A DNA stretch of 64,000 nt, taken from NCBI RefSeq assembly GCF_003479605.1, contig NZ_QUHR01000012.1, positions 19,501 through 83,500 of the forward strand, in the 5' to 3' direction. A model generated the notes under the pieces. That model saw only the letters and a program-made list of their open reading frames with translations. It did not search any database and was not told the DNA's origin. Position numbers and translations under genes: made by a program. Position 1 is the first letter of the stretch. Every line of letters starts with the position of its first letter. The stretch is from Roseburia sp. AF12-17LB (GTDB lineage Bacteria; Bacillota; Clostridia; Lachnospirales; Lachnospiraceae). Of this stretch, positions 45,276-53,987 are shown one piece after another.

Positions 45276-46388
45276 ATGCAATTACCATGTTCCGAAGAAC
45301 TGAATATTGAATATCTTGGTCGTCTTTTTGACAATACCAATGAGTGCTATAAGTTCTTTTGGTTTAAGGCAATTGTAGCAAAGGTCACCGAAGGAAAACA
45401 AGAGATATCCTATGAGGAACTCGTAGATGAAATGATAGCTGATGCTTGGTATATGGTCACAGAATATCATCTGAATCTTGGACCGAAGGATACTTTGGAA
45501 GCAGTAGTAAATCTAATTAAACAGAAATATCCAGAGCTAAAATCCTGTGAAAAAAAGACTGCAATTTTGAATCTGCTGAAAAATACTCAGGATCGAGATA
45601 TAAATAGCAAGAAGCGTACGCTTACTTACAATGTTCCATATCGTCTACAGTCGCCATTTATGCCGTCTATGAAGGGAAAAGAATGGGATGTTTCTGAAAG
45701 TAATTTGATTGCTAAGATTAACCAAGAGCAGCGGCTTATGTATTACTTCACTGCGCTGAATGGTTTATCTACATCAATTATTGTGAACGACGATTGGGCT
45801 AATTACATAATTAAAAATCAGGAAATCATCAGAGGTTGGCTGGAATACAATATGATTTTATACATCCAGAAGAGGAATCCAAGTGTTCCAGGAATAGCGG
45901 ACAAGCTATATCCACCTCAGGAGCGTAAGCTTGAAAAGGTTAAGAAATACTGGAAGCTTATTATTGGATTGGAACCTGTTCGTGAGATATACGGAAATGA
46001 GATTTTGACAGAAAAAGATATTTCTATCGATCACTTTGTTCCGTGGTCTTATGTGGCGCATGATGAGATGTGGAATTTAAATCCTACGACAAAGACTATC
46101 AATAGTTCAAAGAGCAATAATCTTCCAGATTGGGAGACTTACTTTGAACGATTAGCAAGGCAGGAATATCAATCTTACCAATTGATGTGGAAGTATGATC
46201 AGGTTCATAAGGAATTTGAAAAGTGTGCGAAGGAGCATATTAATAGCGATGATATTAAATATCGTGTATATCACCAAGGTTTGGAATATAACGAATTTGC
46301 AGGAGAACTGAAATCGGTTATTTTGCCAGTTTATCAATCCGCAAAAAACTGTGGATTTAGTAGCTGGCAGTATCAGATGGGGGAGTAA
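45276..46388 (+). CDS. HNH endonuclease domain protein
   Basis: 370 residues, with a large helical N-terminal region and a C-terminal HNH nuclease (about residues 247-290): ISIDHFVPWSYVAHDEMWNL then NPTTKTINSSKSNNLPDW, giving the His and Asn ligands. AGGTGGAG precedes the ATG and the stop abuts the next start. Proteins of this type are found in islands next to a DEAD/DEAH helicase with a phospholipase-D-like nuclease domain and a MazG-like pyrophosphohydrolase. All three are, or were, present here, which points to a defence-type operon. Confidence 0.85.
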   Translation: MQLPCSEELNIEYLGRLFDNTNECYKFFWFKAIVAKVTEGKQEISYEELVDEMIADAWYMVTEYHLNLGPKDTLEAVVNLIKQKYPELKSCEKKTAILNLLKNTQDRDINSKKRTLTYNVPYRLQSPFMPSMKGKEWDVSESNLIAKINQEQRLMYYFTALNGLSTSIIVNDDWANYIIKNQEIIRGWLEYNMILYIQKRNPSVPGIADKLYPPQERKLEKVKKYWKLIIGLEPVREIYGNEILTEKDISIDHFVPWSYVAHDEMWNLNPTTKTINSSKSNNLPDWETYFERLARQEYQSYQLMWKYDQVHKEFEKCAKEHINSDDIKYRVYHQGLEYNEFAGELKSVILPVYQSAKNCGFSSWQYQMGE

Positions 46389-46697
46389 ATGAAGGTCTAT
46401 AACAAATTAGTGCGAGATAAAATTCCAGAAATAATTGAAGCGGATGGGAAAACTTGTAAAACAAAAATTCTTTCTGATGAAGAATACATTGCTGCGCTCG
46501 AAACAAAGTTAAATGAAGAGGTTGCAGAGTATCAGGCAGATAAGAATCTAGAAGAGATGGCAGATGTGCTAGAAGCGCTTCAGGCTATTTGTGTAGCGAG
46601 AGGATATAGCTTGGATGAGCTTGAGGCTATGAGAGCAAAGAAGGCGGAAGAACGAGGCGGATTTTCTGACAAGATATTTTTAGAATATGTAGAGTAG
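46389..46697 (+). CDS. MazG-like nucleotide pyrophosphohydrolase
   Basis: 102-residue all-helical protein starting with YNKLVRDKIPEIIEADGK, typical of phosphoribosyl-ATP pyrophosphohydrolase-like (MazG superfamily) proteins. Metal-binding acidic residues are present in KLNEEVAEYQ and NLEEMADVLEALQA. It hydrolyses nucleoside triphosphates or related nucleotides. It begins at the base after the HNH stop and is followed 10 nt later by the helicase/integrase fusion, so it is the middle gene of a coupled set. Confidence 0.85.
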   Translation: MKVYNKLVRDKIPEIIEADGKTCKTKILSDEEYIAALETKLNEEVAEYQADKNLEEMADVLEALQAICVARGYSLDELEAMRAKKAEERGGFSDKIFLEYVE

Positions 46698-46707
46698 AGG
46701 TGGAAGC

Positions 46708-47262
46708 ATGATAAACGAAATGCGACAAGGGTTTGAAACTGCATATATTGATGGCTCGGTTGTATCTAATGCAGCATATCGACCTCAGTTTGTATCGAAT
46801 AATCACAAAGAAGGAAAAAAGGTACTCTCATCCATAGAGGATGCTACAGGCTGTAAACTGACAGAGCTTAAGGAATTGTGCCAGAGAATTGTAGCCAATC
46901 GTAATAGACCAAAGCGTGAGCCTATTATTGATGGCTATGGTGGATTTCTTTTCTTTGGTAAGGAGGGAAAGCCAATGGTGGCACTTCATTGGAAGAAGTA
47001 CATTCAGCATGCTAGGGACAAGTATAATCACCAGCATGCTTTGCAGCTTCCACCGATTACGCCACATATATGTAGACATACCTTTTGCTCGAATATGGCA
47101 CGTCAGGGAATGAATCCAAAGACGCTTCAGTACATCATGGGACATTCGGATATAGCAGTGACCATGAATGTGTACACGCACTTAGGATTAGATGATGCCA
47201 GAGAGGAACTTGTCAGATTAAAAGAGGCCAGAAATGTAATGAAAATGAAAGGTGTAATGTAG
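46708..47262 (+). pseudogene. fusion of a helicase 5' end with an integrase 3' end
   Basis: The first about 45 codons (MRQGFETAYIDGSVVSNAAY, RPQFVSNNHKEGKKVLSSIE) match the beginning of DEAD/DEAH helicases with an N-terminal phospholipase-D-like domain. From about codon 48 the frame is a Tn916-type tyrosine integrase C terminus: ALHWKKYIQHARDKYNHQH, TPHICRHTFCSNMARQGMNP, MGHSDIAVTMNVYTHLGL. The helicase domains and the integrase N terminus with the first catalytic Arg are gone. An internal deletion of several kb joined the two in frame. The protein should have neither activity. Confidence 0.8.
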
Positions 47263-47299
47263 ACTAGCATGACGCAGCTGTTTTCAACTTTGCTTTTTG

Positions 47300-47322
47300 T
47301 AACACAAAAATAACACTTTTGC
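47300..47322 (+). repeat. integrase arm-type repeat, right end of element II
   Basis: TAACACAAAAATAACACTTT followed by TGC, matching 36421-36443 with one mismatch in 23 nt, same orientation, 124 nt left of core 3. Confidence 0.75.
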
Positions 47323-47445
47323 CCATAAAAATATGGGAAAAAGCATCAATTTTTATCAAAAAACAAATGTTAGTCTGCCAAATGCACCACCTCGCAAAAC
47401 CAGTATTTATAAGGTTTTGAGGGCTTTTAGGAGGATACATAAAAT

Positions 47446-47476
47446 ATGCTAAAAATCTTATTCATCTGCCACGGCA
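47446..47476 (+). other. attachment core 3 (phosphatase gene 5' end remnant)
   Basis: 31 nt encode MLKILFICHG, then two codons and a stop. A strong AGGAGG lies 13 nt upstream, so the remnant still has a start-ready leader. It marks the boundary between elements II and III. Confidence 0.9.
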
Positions 47477-47539
47477 GTGTTTAATGGATGCTGTGAAAGC
47501 CTAGGCTTTAAAGGATTTTTTGATGATTGACGAATAATT

Positions 47540-47561
47540 TACACCTTATTTATACCTTTGG
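47540..47561 (+). repeat. integrase arm-type repeat, left end of element III
   Basis: TACACCTTATTTATACCTTT then GG, 64 nt right of core 3, matching the pair at 56388-56410. It consists of two TACACCTT-like units about 11 nt apart. Confidence 0.7.
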
Positions 47562-47931
47562 AAGACCGGATCGGAATAATAGAGAAATAAAGAAATAGAT
47601 AAATATAACAGGAAGCAATTTTGTCATATTGGAAATAATTAAAATTTGCTGAACCGTGTTGATTTTATTGATTGAGTATAATAAAAGTAAGAACAGAAAC
47701 TTCCATGTTTGAAGCGGTTACCAGAATTGACAAAGAAATGCAAGTTAGCCAATCCGGTAGTCCAGTATATTTTTTCATTGTCACCCGACGTTTTTACAAA
47801 ACATATACTTATTCCGCTTGATGCGTCATTCTTGTTCTGAAAACAGGAACAGAATCCTTACAGCGACTGTAAGTGTTATTTATTGTGCTTCTGTGCTATC
47901 ATTTACCCAGAAATGGATAGGAGGCATTCAC
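47562..47931. other. leader region of the BceAB-type operon
   Basis: No gene is supported before ATG 47932. GTTCTG (about 47832) and CAGAAT (about 47850) flank AAAACAGGAA as a small inverted repeat, a possible binding site for the operon's own response regulator. A convincing -35/-10 pair was not identified. Confidence 0.3.
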
Positions 47932-48699
47932 ATGAAACCAATTTTGAATATTGAAAATCTTACCAAAGTCTATGGGACGTTGCCAAACCAGACGAGAGCA
48001 CTGAACGGAATCACTTTTCAGGTCATGCCGGGAGAGTTTCTCGGTATTATGGGAAGCAGTGGTTCCGGCAAATCCACGCTTCTCAACTGTATTGCAACTG
48101 TGATTCAGCCTACAGGTGGAAGCATTCAGGTGGAGGGAGATACTCTGCAATCCCTCAAGGAAAAGGCTCTTGCCGAGTACCGTGGCAAAAAAGTTGGTTA
48201 TCTATTCCAGAACTTTGAATTGCTGGACAACCTGACTGGCAGGGAAAATATCCTGCTCCCGACTTCCTTGCATGGGGTAGCCGAAACAGAAAGCAGCCAG
48301 CGGCTGAAGCAGTTGGCTGACTATCTGGAAATTTCTGATGTTCTGGATAAGTTTCCGTCCAAGATGTCCGGTGGCCAGCGTCAGCGTGTTGCGGCAGCAA
48401 GGGCTCTGATCTTACATCCCCAAATGATCCTTGCCGATGAACCGACGGGTGCGCTGGATTCTAAGAACGCAAGAAGTCTTATGGAGAAGCTGTCCGGCCT
48501 GAATCGTGACGAACAAGCTACGATCCTGATGGTAACCCATGATTCCAATGCCGCCAGCTTCTGTAAGCGCATCCTGTTCATCCAGGATGGCGTGATCTTT
48601 CATGAGCTTCGGCGTGGAGACGAAAGCCAGCAGGAGTTCTACGGGCGCATCCTGAAGGTGATGGCGCAACTGGGAGGGGGCAGCGCAAATGTTCTCTAA
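47932..48699 (+). CDS. BceA-type ABC transporter ATP-binding protein
   Basis: 255-residue ATPase of the antimicrobial-peptide (bacitracin/BceAB, MacB-like) class. Walker A GSSGSGKST, Q-loop QNFELL, signature MSGGQRQR and Walker B ILADEPTGALD are intact. The start at 47932 follows AGGAGG; the frame extends upstream without homology. It overlaps the permease by 11 nt. With the downstream permease, regulator and kinase it forms a self-contained detoxification module that would sense and remove a cell-wall-targeting peptide. Confidence 0.92.
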   Translation: MKPILNIENLTKVYGTLPNQTRALNGITFQVMPGEFLGIMGSSGSGKSTLLNCIATVIQPTGGSIQVEGDTLQSLKEKALAEYRGKKVGYLFQNFELLDNLTGRENILLPTSLHGVAETESSQRLKQLADYLEISDVLDKFPSKMSGGQRQRVAAARALILHPQMILADEPTGALDSKNARSLMEKLSGLNRDEQATILMVTHDSNAASFCKRILFIQDGVIFHELRRGDESQQEFYGRILKVMAQLGGGSANVL

Positions 48700-50761
48700 T
48701 CTCATTCTTCGGAACAGTCGCCGCAGCCGAAAGGAAAACGGTCTGTTTTTCAGCTCCCTGGTGATTTCTATTGTTGCATTTTACATGATTCTTTCCATCT
48801 CCACTCAAGATGTGATGCTCTTTTTGCAGAAAATGGAGAGTGACGCAGTTGACAAACTCCTGCTTCTGATTCCTGCGTTTTATGGGATGACCCTCGGTAT
48901 TCTGTTCTTTTTGATCTATTTTGCCTGCAAGTATCAGTTCGAGTGCAGACGGCATGAGTTTGGTGTTTATCTAATGTTGGGGATGCGTAGAAGTAAACTG
49001 TTTGGTATGCTTCTGGCGGAAGATTTCCTGACCAGTATTCTTGCCATGCTCATAGGATTACCTGTGGCTGTGGTGCTTTCAGAAATTGTCAGTCTTGTCA
49101 CCGCCAAGCTGGTAGGCATGGGGATCATCGGTCATCAGTTTTCTTTATCCTGGTTTGCGATTGAATGGACGCTGGCAGGATTTCTGGCAATTAAGCTGAC
49201 GGCACTTCTGATTTTGAGTGGACGAATCAGCCGCCAGGAGATCGGTACTTTGCTATCCCAGCCAACGAACCGCCCCAAAAAGCAAATGCCATCTGTTATC
49301 TATGGACTGGCTGCTATATGCGGAAGTGTGATGTTGGCAGTGGCTTACTACATGGCGATTCAGGGAATTGCATGGACAAAGGTAAGTATGATGGGACTGA
49401 CTTTGCTGTTGGGCATAGTTGGTACGATGCTGCTTTTCTATGGGATGCGTGCACTGATTGCTTTGATTGTTAAGAAAGGAAAAGGAAATAAGCAGCTTCA
49501 TGTATTTACCTTCCGGCAGATTCAGGAGAATGTCATTCATCAGTCAAACTCCATGGCCATCAGCTCCCTGCTGATTCTGGCGGCGCTGTGTTGTTTTGGT
49601 GCGGGCGTAGGAATTGCAGGAACGAATAACCTGTCTTCTGACCATGTAATCGACTATACTTTTGAAGATCATACTGCAGAAGATTCATCGCAGGTTCTTC
49701 CGAATATAAAGGCAGTCCTGAAAGAAAACAGTTTGGAAAATCAATTTTCAGAGCTTTTTGAAATGAGGGTTGGGCGTATTCGCACCACAGAAGATTATGA
49801 TAATGCCTACAGCATGGACGCTGTTATGGACTCTCTTCGGAGCCTGCCCCAGTCGGAAGACCGGGATGTCCTTCTGAACAATCTTGGTTATGCCACATAC
49901 CCATATTTGATTTGTTTATCGGACTATAATCGTTTGTTGGAATTGTCCGGCAATCCGGCTCTCCAATTAGGCGAAAAGGAGGCCGCTGTCTATATTGATA
50001 CAGAGTTTACTACGGTAAGCCGTACCGCAATGCTGAACCAAGTATTGGCCGGGCATCCCAAGGTGGAACTGGATGGTAGTCCGATTCATCTTACAGGAGA
50101 GGTTCAGTCTGTGAATTTGGTCACGGACCGTTCTATAACCTTGTCCTTTGCATTGATTCTTCCGGATGAAGCATTCCTATATTATAGTCAGGGAATGTAT
50201 GATACCCATGTCAATGCGGTGCTCAGTGAGCAAGCTCTGAATGGAAATAGCCTTATGACTGCATATTTGGATTTGAACGAGAAGCTGGACGAAACTGACA
50301 TTGAATATGAAAGCTATCTTCAGAATATGGGTCGTCAGCTTTTCTACACCATAGCATCCAGTTATATTACCCTCTATCTTGCGATTGTTTTCCTGGTAGT
50401 TGCCAACACCATCGTGGGTGTTCAGTTCCTGATGAGTCAGCAGAGAACCGGGCGCAGATACCAGACTCTGATCCGCCTGGGAGCTACTTACGAAACCCTT
50501 TGCCAGTCTGCTGGAAAGCAAATTACCTGGTTTATGGGACTTCCTGTATTGGTTGCGGCTGTCAGCAGTTTGTTTGGAGTCAGGGCGTTATTTACAGGGA
50601 TACTCTCGTCCCGAACCCGTGGGACAGTGGCTGAAATGATGTTTGTATCTGCTGCTATGATTTTGCTGCTTTGCGTGATAGAATATATTTATATGAGAGT
50701 GGTCAAGCGCTCCAGTGATCGGTATTTGCTGACACTGATGCAGCCACAGAGAGAAGAATAA
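48689..50761 (+). CDS. BceB-type ABC transporter permease
   Basis: 690-residue FtsX-family permease with the BceB layout: four N-terminal membrane helices, a middle block of helices, a large extracytoplasmic domain (about residues 310-555) between helices 7 and 8, and three C-terminal helices. CRRHEFGVYLMLGMRRSKLF matches the conserved FtsX coupling region. BceB proteins bind peptide-lipid II complexes and signal to the kinase. The first residues overlap the ATPase gene. Confidence 0.9.
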   Translation: MFSNLILRNSRRSRKENGLFFSSLVISIVAFYMILSISTQDVMLFLQKMESDAVDKLLLLIPAFYGMTLGILFFLIYFACKYQFECRRHEFGVYLMLGMRRSKLFGMLLAEDFLTSILAMLIGLPVAVVLSEIVSLVTAKLVGMGIIGHQFSLSWFAIEWTLAGFLAIKLTALLILSGRISRQEIGTLLSQPTNRPKKQMPSVIYGLAAICGSVMLAVAYYMAIQGIAWTKVSMMGLTLLLGIVGTMLLFYGMRALIALIVKKGKGNKQLHVFTFRQIQENVIHQSNSMAISSLLILAALCCFGAGVGIAGTNNLSSDHVIDYTFEDHTAEDSSQVLPNIKAVLKENSLENQFSELFEMRVGRIRTTEDYDNAYSMDAVMDSLRSLPQSEDRDVLLNNLGYATYPYLICLSDYNRLLELSGNPALQLGEKEAAVYIDTEFTTVSRTAMLNQVLAGHPKVELDGSPIHLTGEVQSVNLVTDRSITLSFALILPDEAFLYYSQGMYDTHVNAVLSEQALNGNSLMTAYLDLNEKLDETDIEYESYLQNMGRQLFYTIASSYITLYLAIVFLVVANTIVGVQFLMSQQRTGRRYQTLIRLGATYETLCQSAGKQITWFMGLPVLVAAVSSLFGVRALFTGILSSRTRGTVAEMMFVSAAMILLLCVIEYIYMRVVKRSSDRYLLTLMQPQREE

Positions 50762-50780
50762 TTTGGAAGGAGGTGCTGCC

Positions 50781-51458
50781 GTGAAAAGAATTGCTGTTGT
50801 GGAAGATGAAGTCTATATGCGGGAAGAACTCTGCAATATGCTTCAAAAGGACGGGTATCTTGCGGAGGCAATCACCGAGTTGGAAGATGCCGCTCGGCTC
50901 CTGGCAGCCCTCCGTCCTGACCTTGTGATCTTAGACCTGAATTTGCCGGAGATCAGTGGCTTTCAAATCTGCCAGGAACTAAAGAATAAAACCGCTATCC
51001 CCGTCCTGATACTGACTTCCAGAGATCAGGTAAAGGATGAACTGCAAGCGTTCCACTTGGGTGCTGATGAATATTTGACGAAGCCGTGCAGAAAAGATCG
51101 ACTTCTTGCCAGGGTATCCAATATTCTCAAAAGGTATGAAGGCCGTACCAATCTCATAGAGGGACCAGATTTCCTGTTAGACCAGCAGACCTACACGCTT
51201 TATATTCATAATACCTCTGTCGTGCTTCCAAAAAATCAGGGAAAACTGTTGGTTGCTCTTTTGTCCGGCGGCGATGCTCTGGTCACGACGGAGCAACTTT
51301 GCATAGCACTATGGGGAACCACGGAATACATAGACGAAAATGCCTTGCAGGTTAATCTGACCAGGCTGAAAAAGACGATGTCCGGTCTTGAGATGAAGCA
51401 GCGAATCGTTGCGGTTCGTGGGATGGGCTATCGTCTGGAAACGGGGGTGGCTCCATGA
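50781..51458 (+). CDS. BceR-type response regulator (OmpR family)
   Basis: 225 residues starting at GTG behind GGAGG. Receiver domain with acidic VEDE, phospho-Asp near residue 52 (VILDLNLPE), TSRD and the Lys of YLTKPC. C-terminal winged helix (about 125-222) with TTEQLCIALWG and VRGMGYRLE. It would activate the transporter operon when the transporter is engaged by peptide. It overlaps the kinase gene by 4 nt. Confidence 0.92.
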   Translation: MKRIAVVEDEVYMREELCNMLQKDGYLAEAITELEDAARLLAALRPDLVILDLNLPEISGFQICQELKNKTAIPVLILTSRDQVKDELQAFHLGADEYLTKPCRKDRLLARVSNILKRYEGRTNLIEGPDFLLDQQTYTLYIHNTSVVLPKNQGKLLVALLSGGDALVTTEQLCIALWGTTEYIDENALQVNLTRLKKTMSGLEMKQRIVAVRGMGYRLETGVAP

Positions 51459-52480
51459 AGCGGCTTTGGCGCATGATAGAACGGTACTACCCCTGGCTGC
51501 TGTTGCTGTTGGGCGTGGATTGCTTTTGTGCTATCATTCTTTGGATTTCTGACATTCAGGCATTTCAAACCTTGAGTGGGTTAGTAGTTCTGACAAGCCT
51601 CCTTTTGTTTTCAGCAATTCTGTTTGTACTAAACAAGCGGGAGACCACCCGCCGAGAGCTGTTCCGGGATTTCCTCAGTGATCCTGCCATCTGCAACGAG
51701 GAACGGCTGCTCAGTGCCATCAGCCGGGAAGAAGGAGAATCTATCCGGCTTCTGGCATCAGTTTTACAGGAACACAAAACTGAGAGTAACAGTATGGCAG
51801 ATGCCCTACAGGACTATGAAGAATATGTGGAGGGCTGGGCACATGAAGCGAAAACGCCCCTATCGTTGTTGACCATGCTCCTGGATAATCGGAGCAACGA
51901 AATGTCTCCTCCCCTGCAAGCAAAACTGGATTATGTCCGCAGTCAGCTTCAGGAGGATGTCACTCAGATGTTATACTATGCCCGGTTAAAGAGCAGTACA
52001 AAGGATTATCAGTTTAAGGATATCAATTTGAATGACTGCTTGGGGGAAGTTCTGGAGGACTATGCCCCACTTCTGGAAGAAAAGCAGTTTGTAATTATCA
52101 ATAAACTGCAATCTGAAACAGTCTATACAGACCGTAGAGGGCTTCAGTTTATGTTGGGACAGATCGTGAGCAATGCCATAAAATATAGCAGCGATAGTCC
52201 CATGCTAACAATCTCTATGATACATTCGGAGATCGCAGATGTCCTTTCAGTTGAGGATAATGGCATCGGTGTAAAAAAATATGATCTGCCGTATATTTTT
52301 CAAAAGGGCTTTACCGGGGATTCTACTGACAGCAGAAAGAAAGCTACCGGTATAGGGCTTTACCTGGTTAAGAAGATGGCTGACGATCTAAACCTTCGTC
52401 TGGAAGCTGCTTCCCCGTGGGAAAAGGGCTTTAAGATAGTCATCTTCTTTCCAAAATTGAAATCCAACGGAGGAAAATAA
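51455..52480 (+). CDS. BceS-type intramembrane-sensing histidine kinase
   Basis: 341 residues. Two membrane helices (about 12-32 and 37-58) with almost no extracellular loop, the hallmark of intramembrane-sensing kinases that rely on the BceAB transporter. The phospho-acceptor His is in EGWAHEAKTPLSLL (near residue 130). The N box (QIVSNAIKYSS), G1 (VEDNGIGVKK), F box (FQKGFTG) and G2 (GIGLYLVKKMA) follow. It is the last gene of the four-gene module; a terminator follows. Confidence 0.92.
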   Translation: MKRLWRMIERYYPWLLLLLGVDCFCAIILWISDIQAFQTLSGLVVLTSLLLFSAILFVLNKRETTRRELFRDFLSDPAICNEERLLSAISREEGESIRLLASVLQEHKTESNSMADALQDYEEYVEGWAHEAKTPLSLLTMLLDNRSNEMSPPLQAKLDYVRSQLQEDVTQMLYYARLKSSTKDYQFKDINLNDCLGEVLEDYAPLLEEKQFVIINKLQSETVYTDRRGLQFMLGQIVSNAIKYSSDSPMLTISMIHSEIADVLSVEDNGIGVKKYDLPYIFQKGFTGDSTDSRKKATGIGLYLVKKMADDLNLRLEAASPWEKGFKIVIFFPKLKSNGGK

Positions 52481-52518
52481 TATAAGCAAAAAACGGGGCT
52501 GTAAAATAAGTCTCTGCT

Positions 52519-52562
52519 AAAGAAACGCTAGTTCCGACAAATGCTGGTTCTGGCGTTTCTTT
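52519..52562 (+). terminator. terminator after the Bce module
   Basis: Perfect AAAGAAACGC / GCGTTTCTTT with partial inner pairing. It lies next to GGGGCTGTAAAATAAG (52496), which resembles an IS1182-type end. Confidence 0.7.
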
Positions 52563-52812
52563 ACATTAATATATGTTTTTTGAAAATCGTCACTGTTTTA
52601 TGTAAAAAGGGTACACTTAATAAGCTTGGATAGATTTCTTCTGTACGTCCATATTTTTTATATCTTACATGTTGTTTTCGTTTGAAAAGAAATTTACGTC
52701 CATTAGGGCATATAGGATTTCCGTTCTCATCTCTTATATAGTTTACAGCACGATAAGGATTCGTGTGATGTTTTTTATCTGCCGTTTCTTTTTTGTACAT
52801 GGTAAATATCAT
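52561..52812 (-). pseudogene. IS1182-type transposase remnant
   Basis: An 83-codon minus-strand frame contains NYIRDENGNPICPNGRKFLF then KRKQHVRYKKYGRTEEIY, the segment just before the CxxC cluster of IS1182-family transposases. The cluster itself and the DDE core are missing; after EEIY the sequence leaves homology. A dead copy inserted behind the Bce operon. Confidence 0.65.
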
Positions 52813-53275
52813 TAAATTTTTCCATTAAAGGTACAAAGCATTCCATGCCTTGTCTTCCATAAAATCAATTCTACGTTAAAAACATACCGTCTAGACAGCT
52901 ATTTTTTAAGCTATCATTTGAAAGACATATATAATATATAGGCTCAAATGGTGAAAGTGCCCATTTGGGCCTATTATTGTATGAATTCATACGTTACAAC
53001 CAGAGCAAGATCCACCCGTGTATTACAGTATTGTCATTTTGACAATATTGTATTACTTACGAGTGGCAGACTTGATGGGGATTACGTCCCCATACCCACG
53101 TGAAAATATAATTGCTGGCAATTACATTTTAGCAGATATGCAGGCATATCTGAATAAGCGTCATAGACAACAAAATAAGGAAATTTTGATAAGGCATTCA
53201 CCTGGAATAGGTGAGTGTTTTTTTGTTTTCAAATATTCAATTAATCAAAAAAATTAAAAAAATTTCATTAGGGGG
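52813..53275. other. intergenic stretch with several hairpins
   Basis: AGGCTCAAATGG / CCATTTGGGCCT (about 52940-52974) followed by ATTATT is a likely terminator. TATTGTCA-TTT-TGACAATA (about 53029-53047) looks like an operator. ATGGGGA / TCCCCAT lies at about 53073-53091. CATTCACCT / AGGTGAGTG (about 53194-53217) with a long T run is another terminator. An 80-codon frame crosses these structures and is probably not a gene. Confidence 0.5.
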
Positions 53276-53400
53276 CTGTAAAAATGCCTCTCAGCGTTTC
53301 GTTTTATGTAAGGGTATTTTGGACAGGAAAAATTTAAAAAATTTTTATCAAGAACCTGTATTTATGCCCTTCATCTTTTGAATATGTGTAAGGACATTTT
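53276..53400 (+). repeat. 45-nt direct repeats, candidate replication origin of element III
   Basis: Copy A (53276-53320) and copy B (53356-53400) begin CTGTA, share ATGCC, and end in TAAGG followed by ATTTT. Their period is exactly 80 nt. A partial third start (GGTATAAAAATG, about 53406) follows. They lie immediately upstream of a RepA-type gene, where initiator-binding iterons are expected. Confidence 0.55.
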
Positions 53401-53459
53401 TGAGCCGGTATAAAAATGATTTTTACAACAATTAGAAACAGAAACGAGGCGAGAAAAGA

Positions 53460-53987
53460 ATGAAATATGAATACATGAAGGAGTCAGAGCAGATGCTTCA
53501 GTACTTCCAGTTTCCGAAGTTTTTGCTCAAACTGCGCATTTCCCAAACTGCAAAATTTCTTTATATGATTTTGTATGACCGGGCACGGATATCGAGAAAG
53601 AATAGCTGGATAGACAAGTATGGAAATGTTTATCTGATTTTTCCGATAGAGGAATTGTCTGCTCAAATCGGCAAATGTAAATCTTCTGTAAAAACAGCAT
53701 TGAAGGAATTAGATGATGTGGGACTATTGGTTCGCAGATCTGGTGGTTTTTCAAAACCCAATCATTTATATGTAAAAATTCTATCTGATGAGATTGGTTT
53801 ACAGCTGGTTGAGAATAAGGCGGTTGAAAAGATGGTTGCAACAGAGTCGGAAAAGCAACCTTCATCTGGTCGTAAAAATGGCTGTGCAGGAGTCGGAAAT
53901 GTGGCACCTAGTAAAGTAACTGAGAAATATAAAAGAAATAAATATCATGAAGTAAATTATTGCTATGGGGAAGGAGAGAGTTTGTGA
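53460..53987 (+). CDS. RepA N-terminal-domain replication initiator
   Basis: 175 residues resembling the N-terminal winged-helix domain of Firmicute replication initiators: FQFPKFLLKLRISQTAKFLY, MILYDRARISRKN, IFPIEELSAQIGKCKSSVKT, ALKELDDVGLLVR. The C-terminal part typical of plasmid RepA is absent; a Lys/Ser-rich tail replaces it, as in the shorter initiators of integrative elements. It overlaps the next gene (TGATG). With the DnaC-like neighbour it would allow the excised element to replicate. Confidence 0.8.
   Translation: MKYEYMKESEQMLQYFQFPKFLLKLRISQTAKFLYMILYDRARISRKNSWIDKYGNVYLIFPIEELSAQIGKCKSSVKTALKELDDVGLLVRRSGGFSKPNHLYVKILSDEIGLQLVENKAVEKMVATESEKQPSSGRKNGCAGVGNVAPSKVTEKYKRNKYHEVNYCYGEGESL

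Noticed and set aside
53018..53257. An 80-codon frame upstream of the RepA gene
   Set aside because: It runs through an operator-like palindrome, a second hairpin and a clear terminator, and has no RBS, so it is more likely a regulatory intergenic region.
52496..53290. GGGGCTGTAAAA at 52496 and 53272 as terminal inverted repeats of one IS
   Set aside because: The two copies are in the same orientation, so they cannot be the two ends of an inverted-repeat element.
53276..53400. CRISPR array
   Set aside because: Only two imperfect long repeats, no spacers of regular size, and no cas genes. No CRISPR array was found anywhere in the window.
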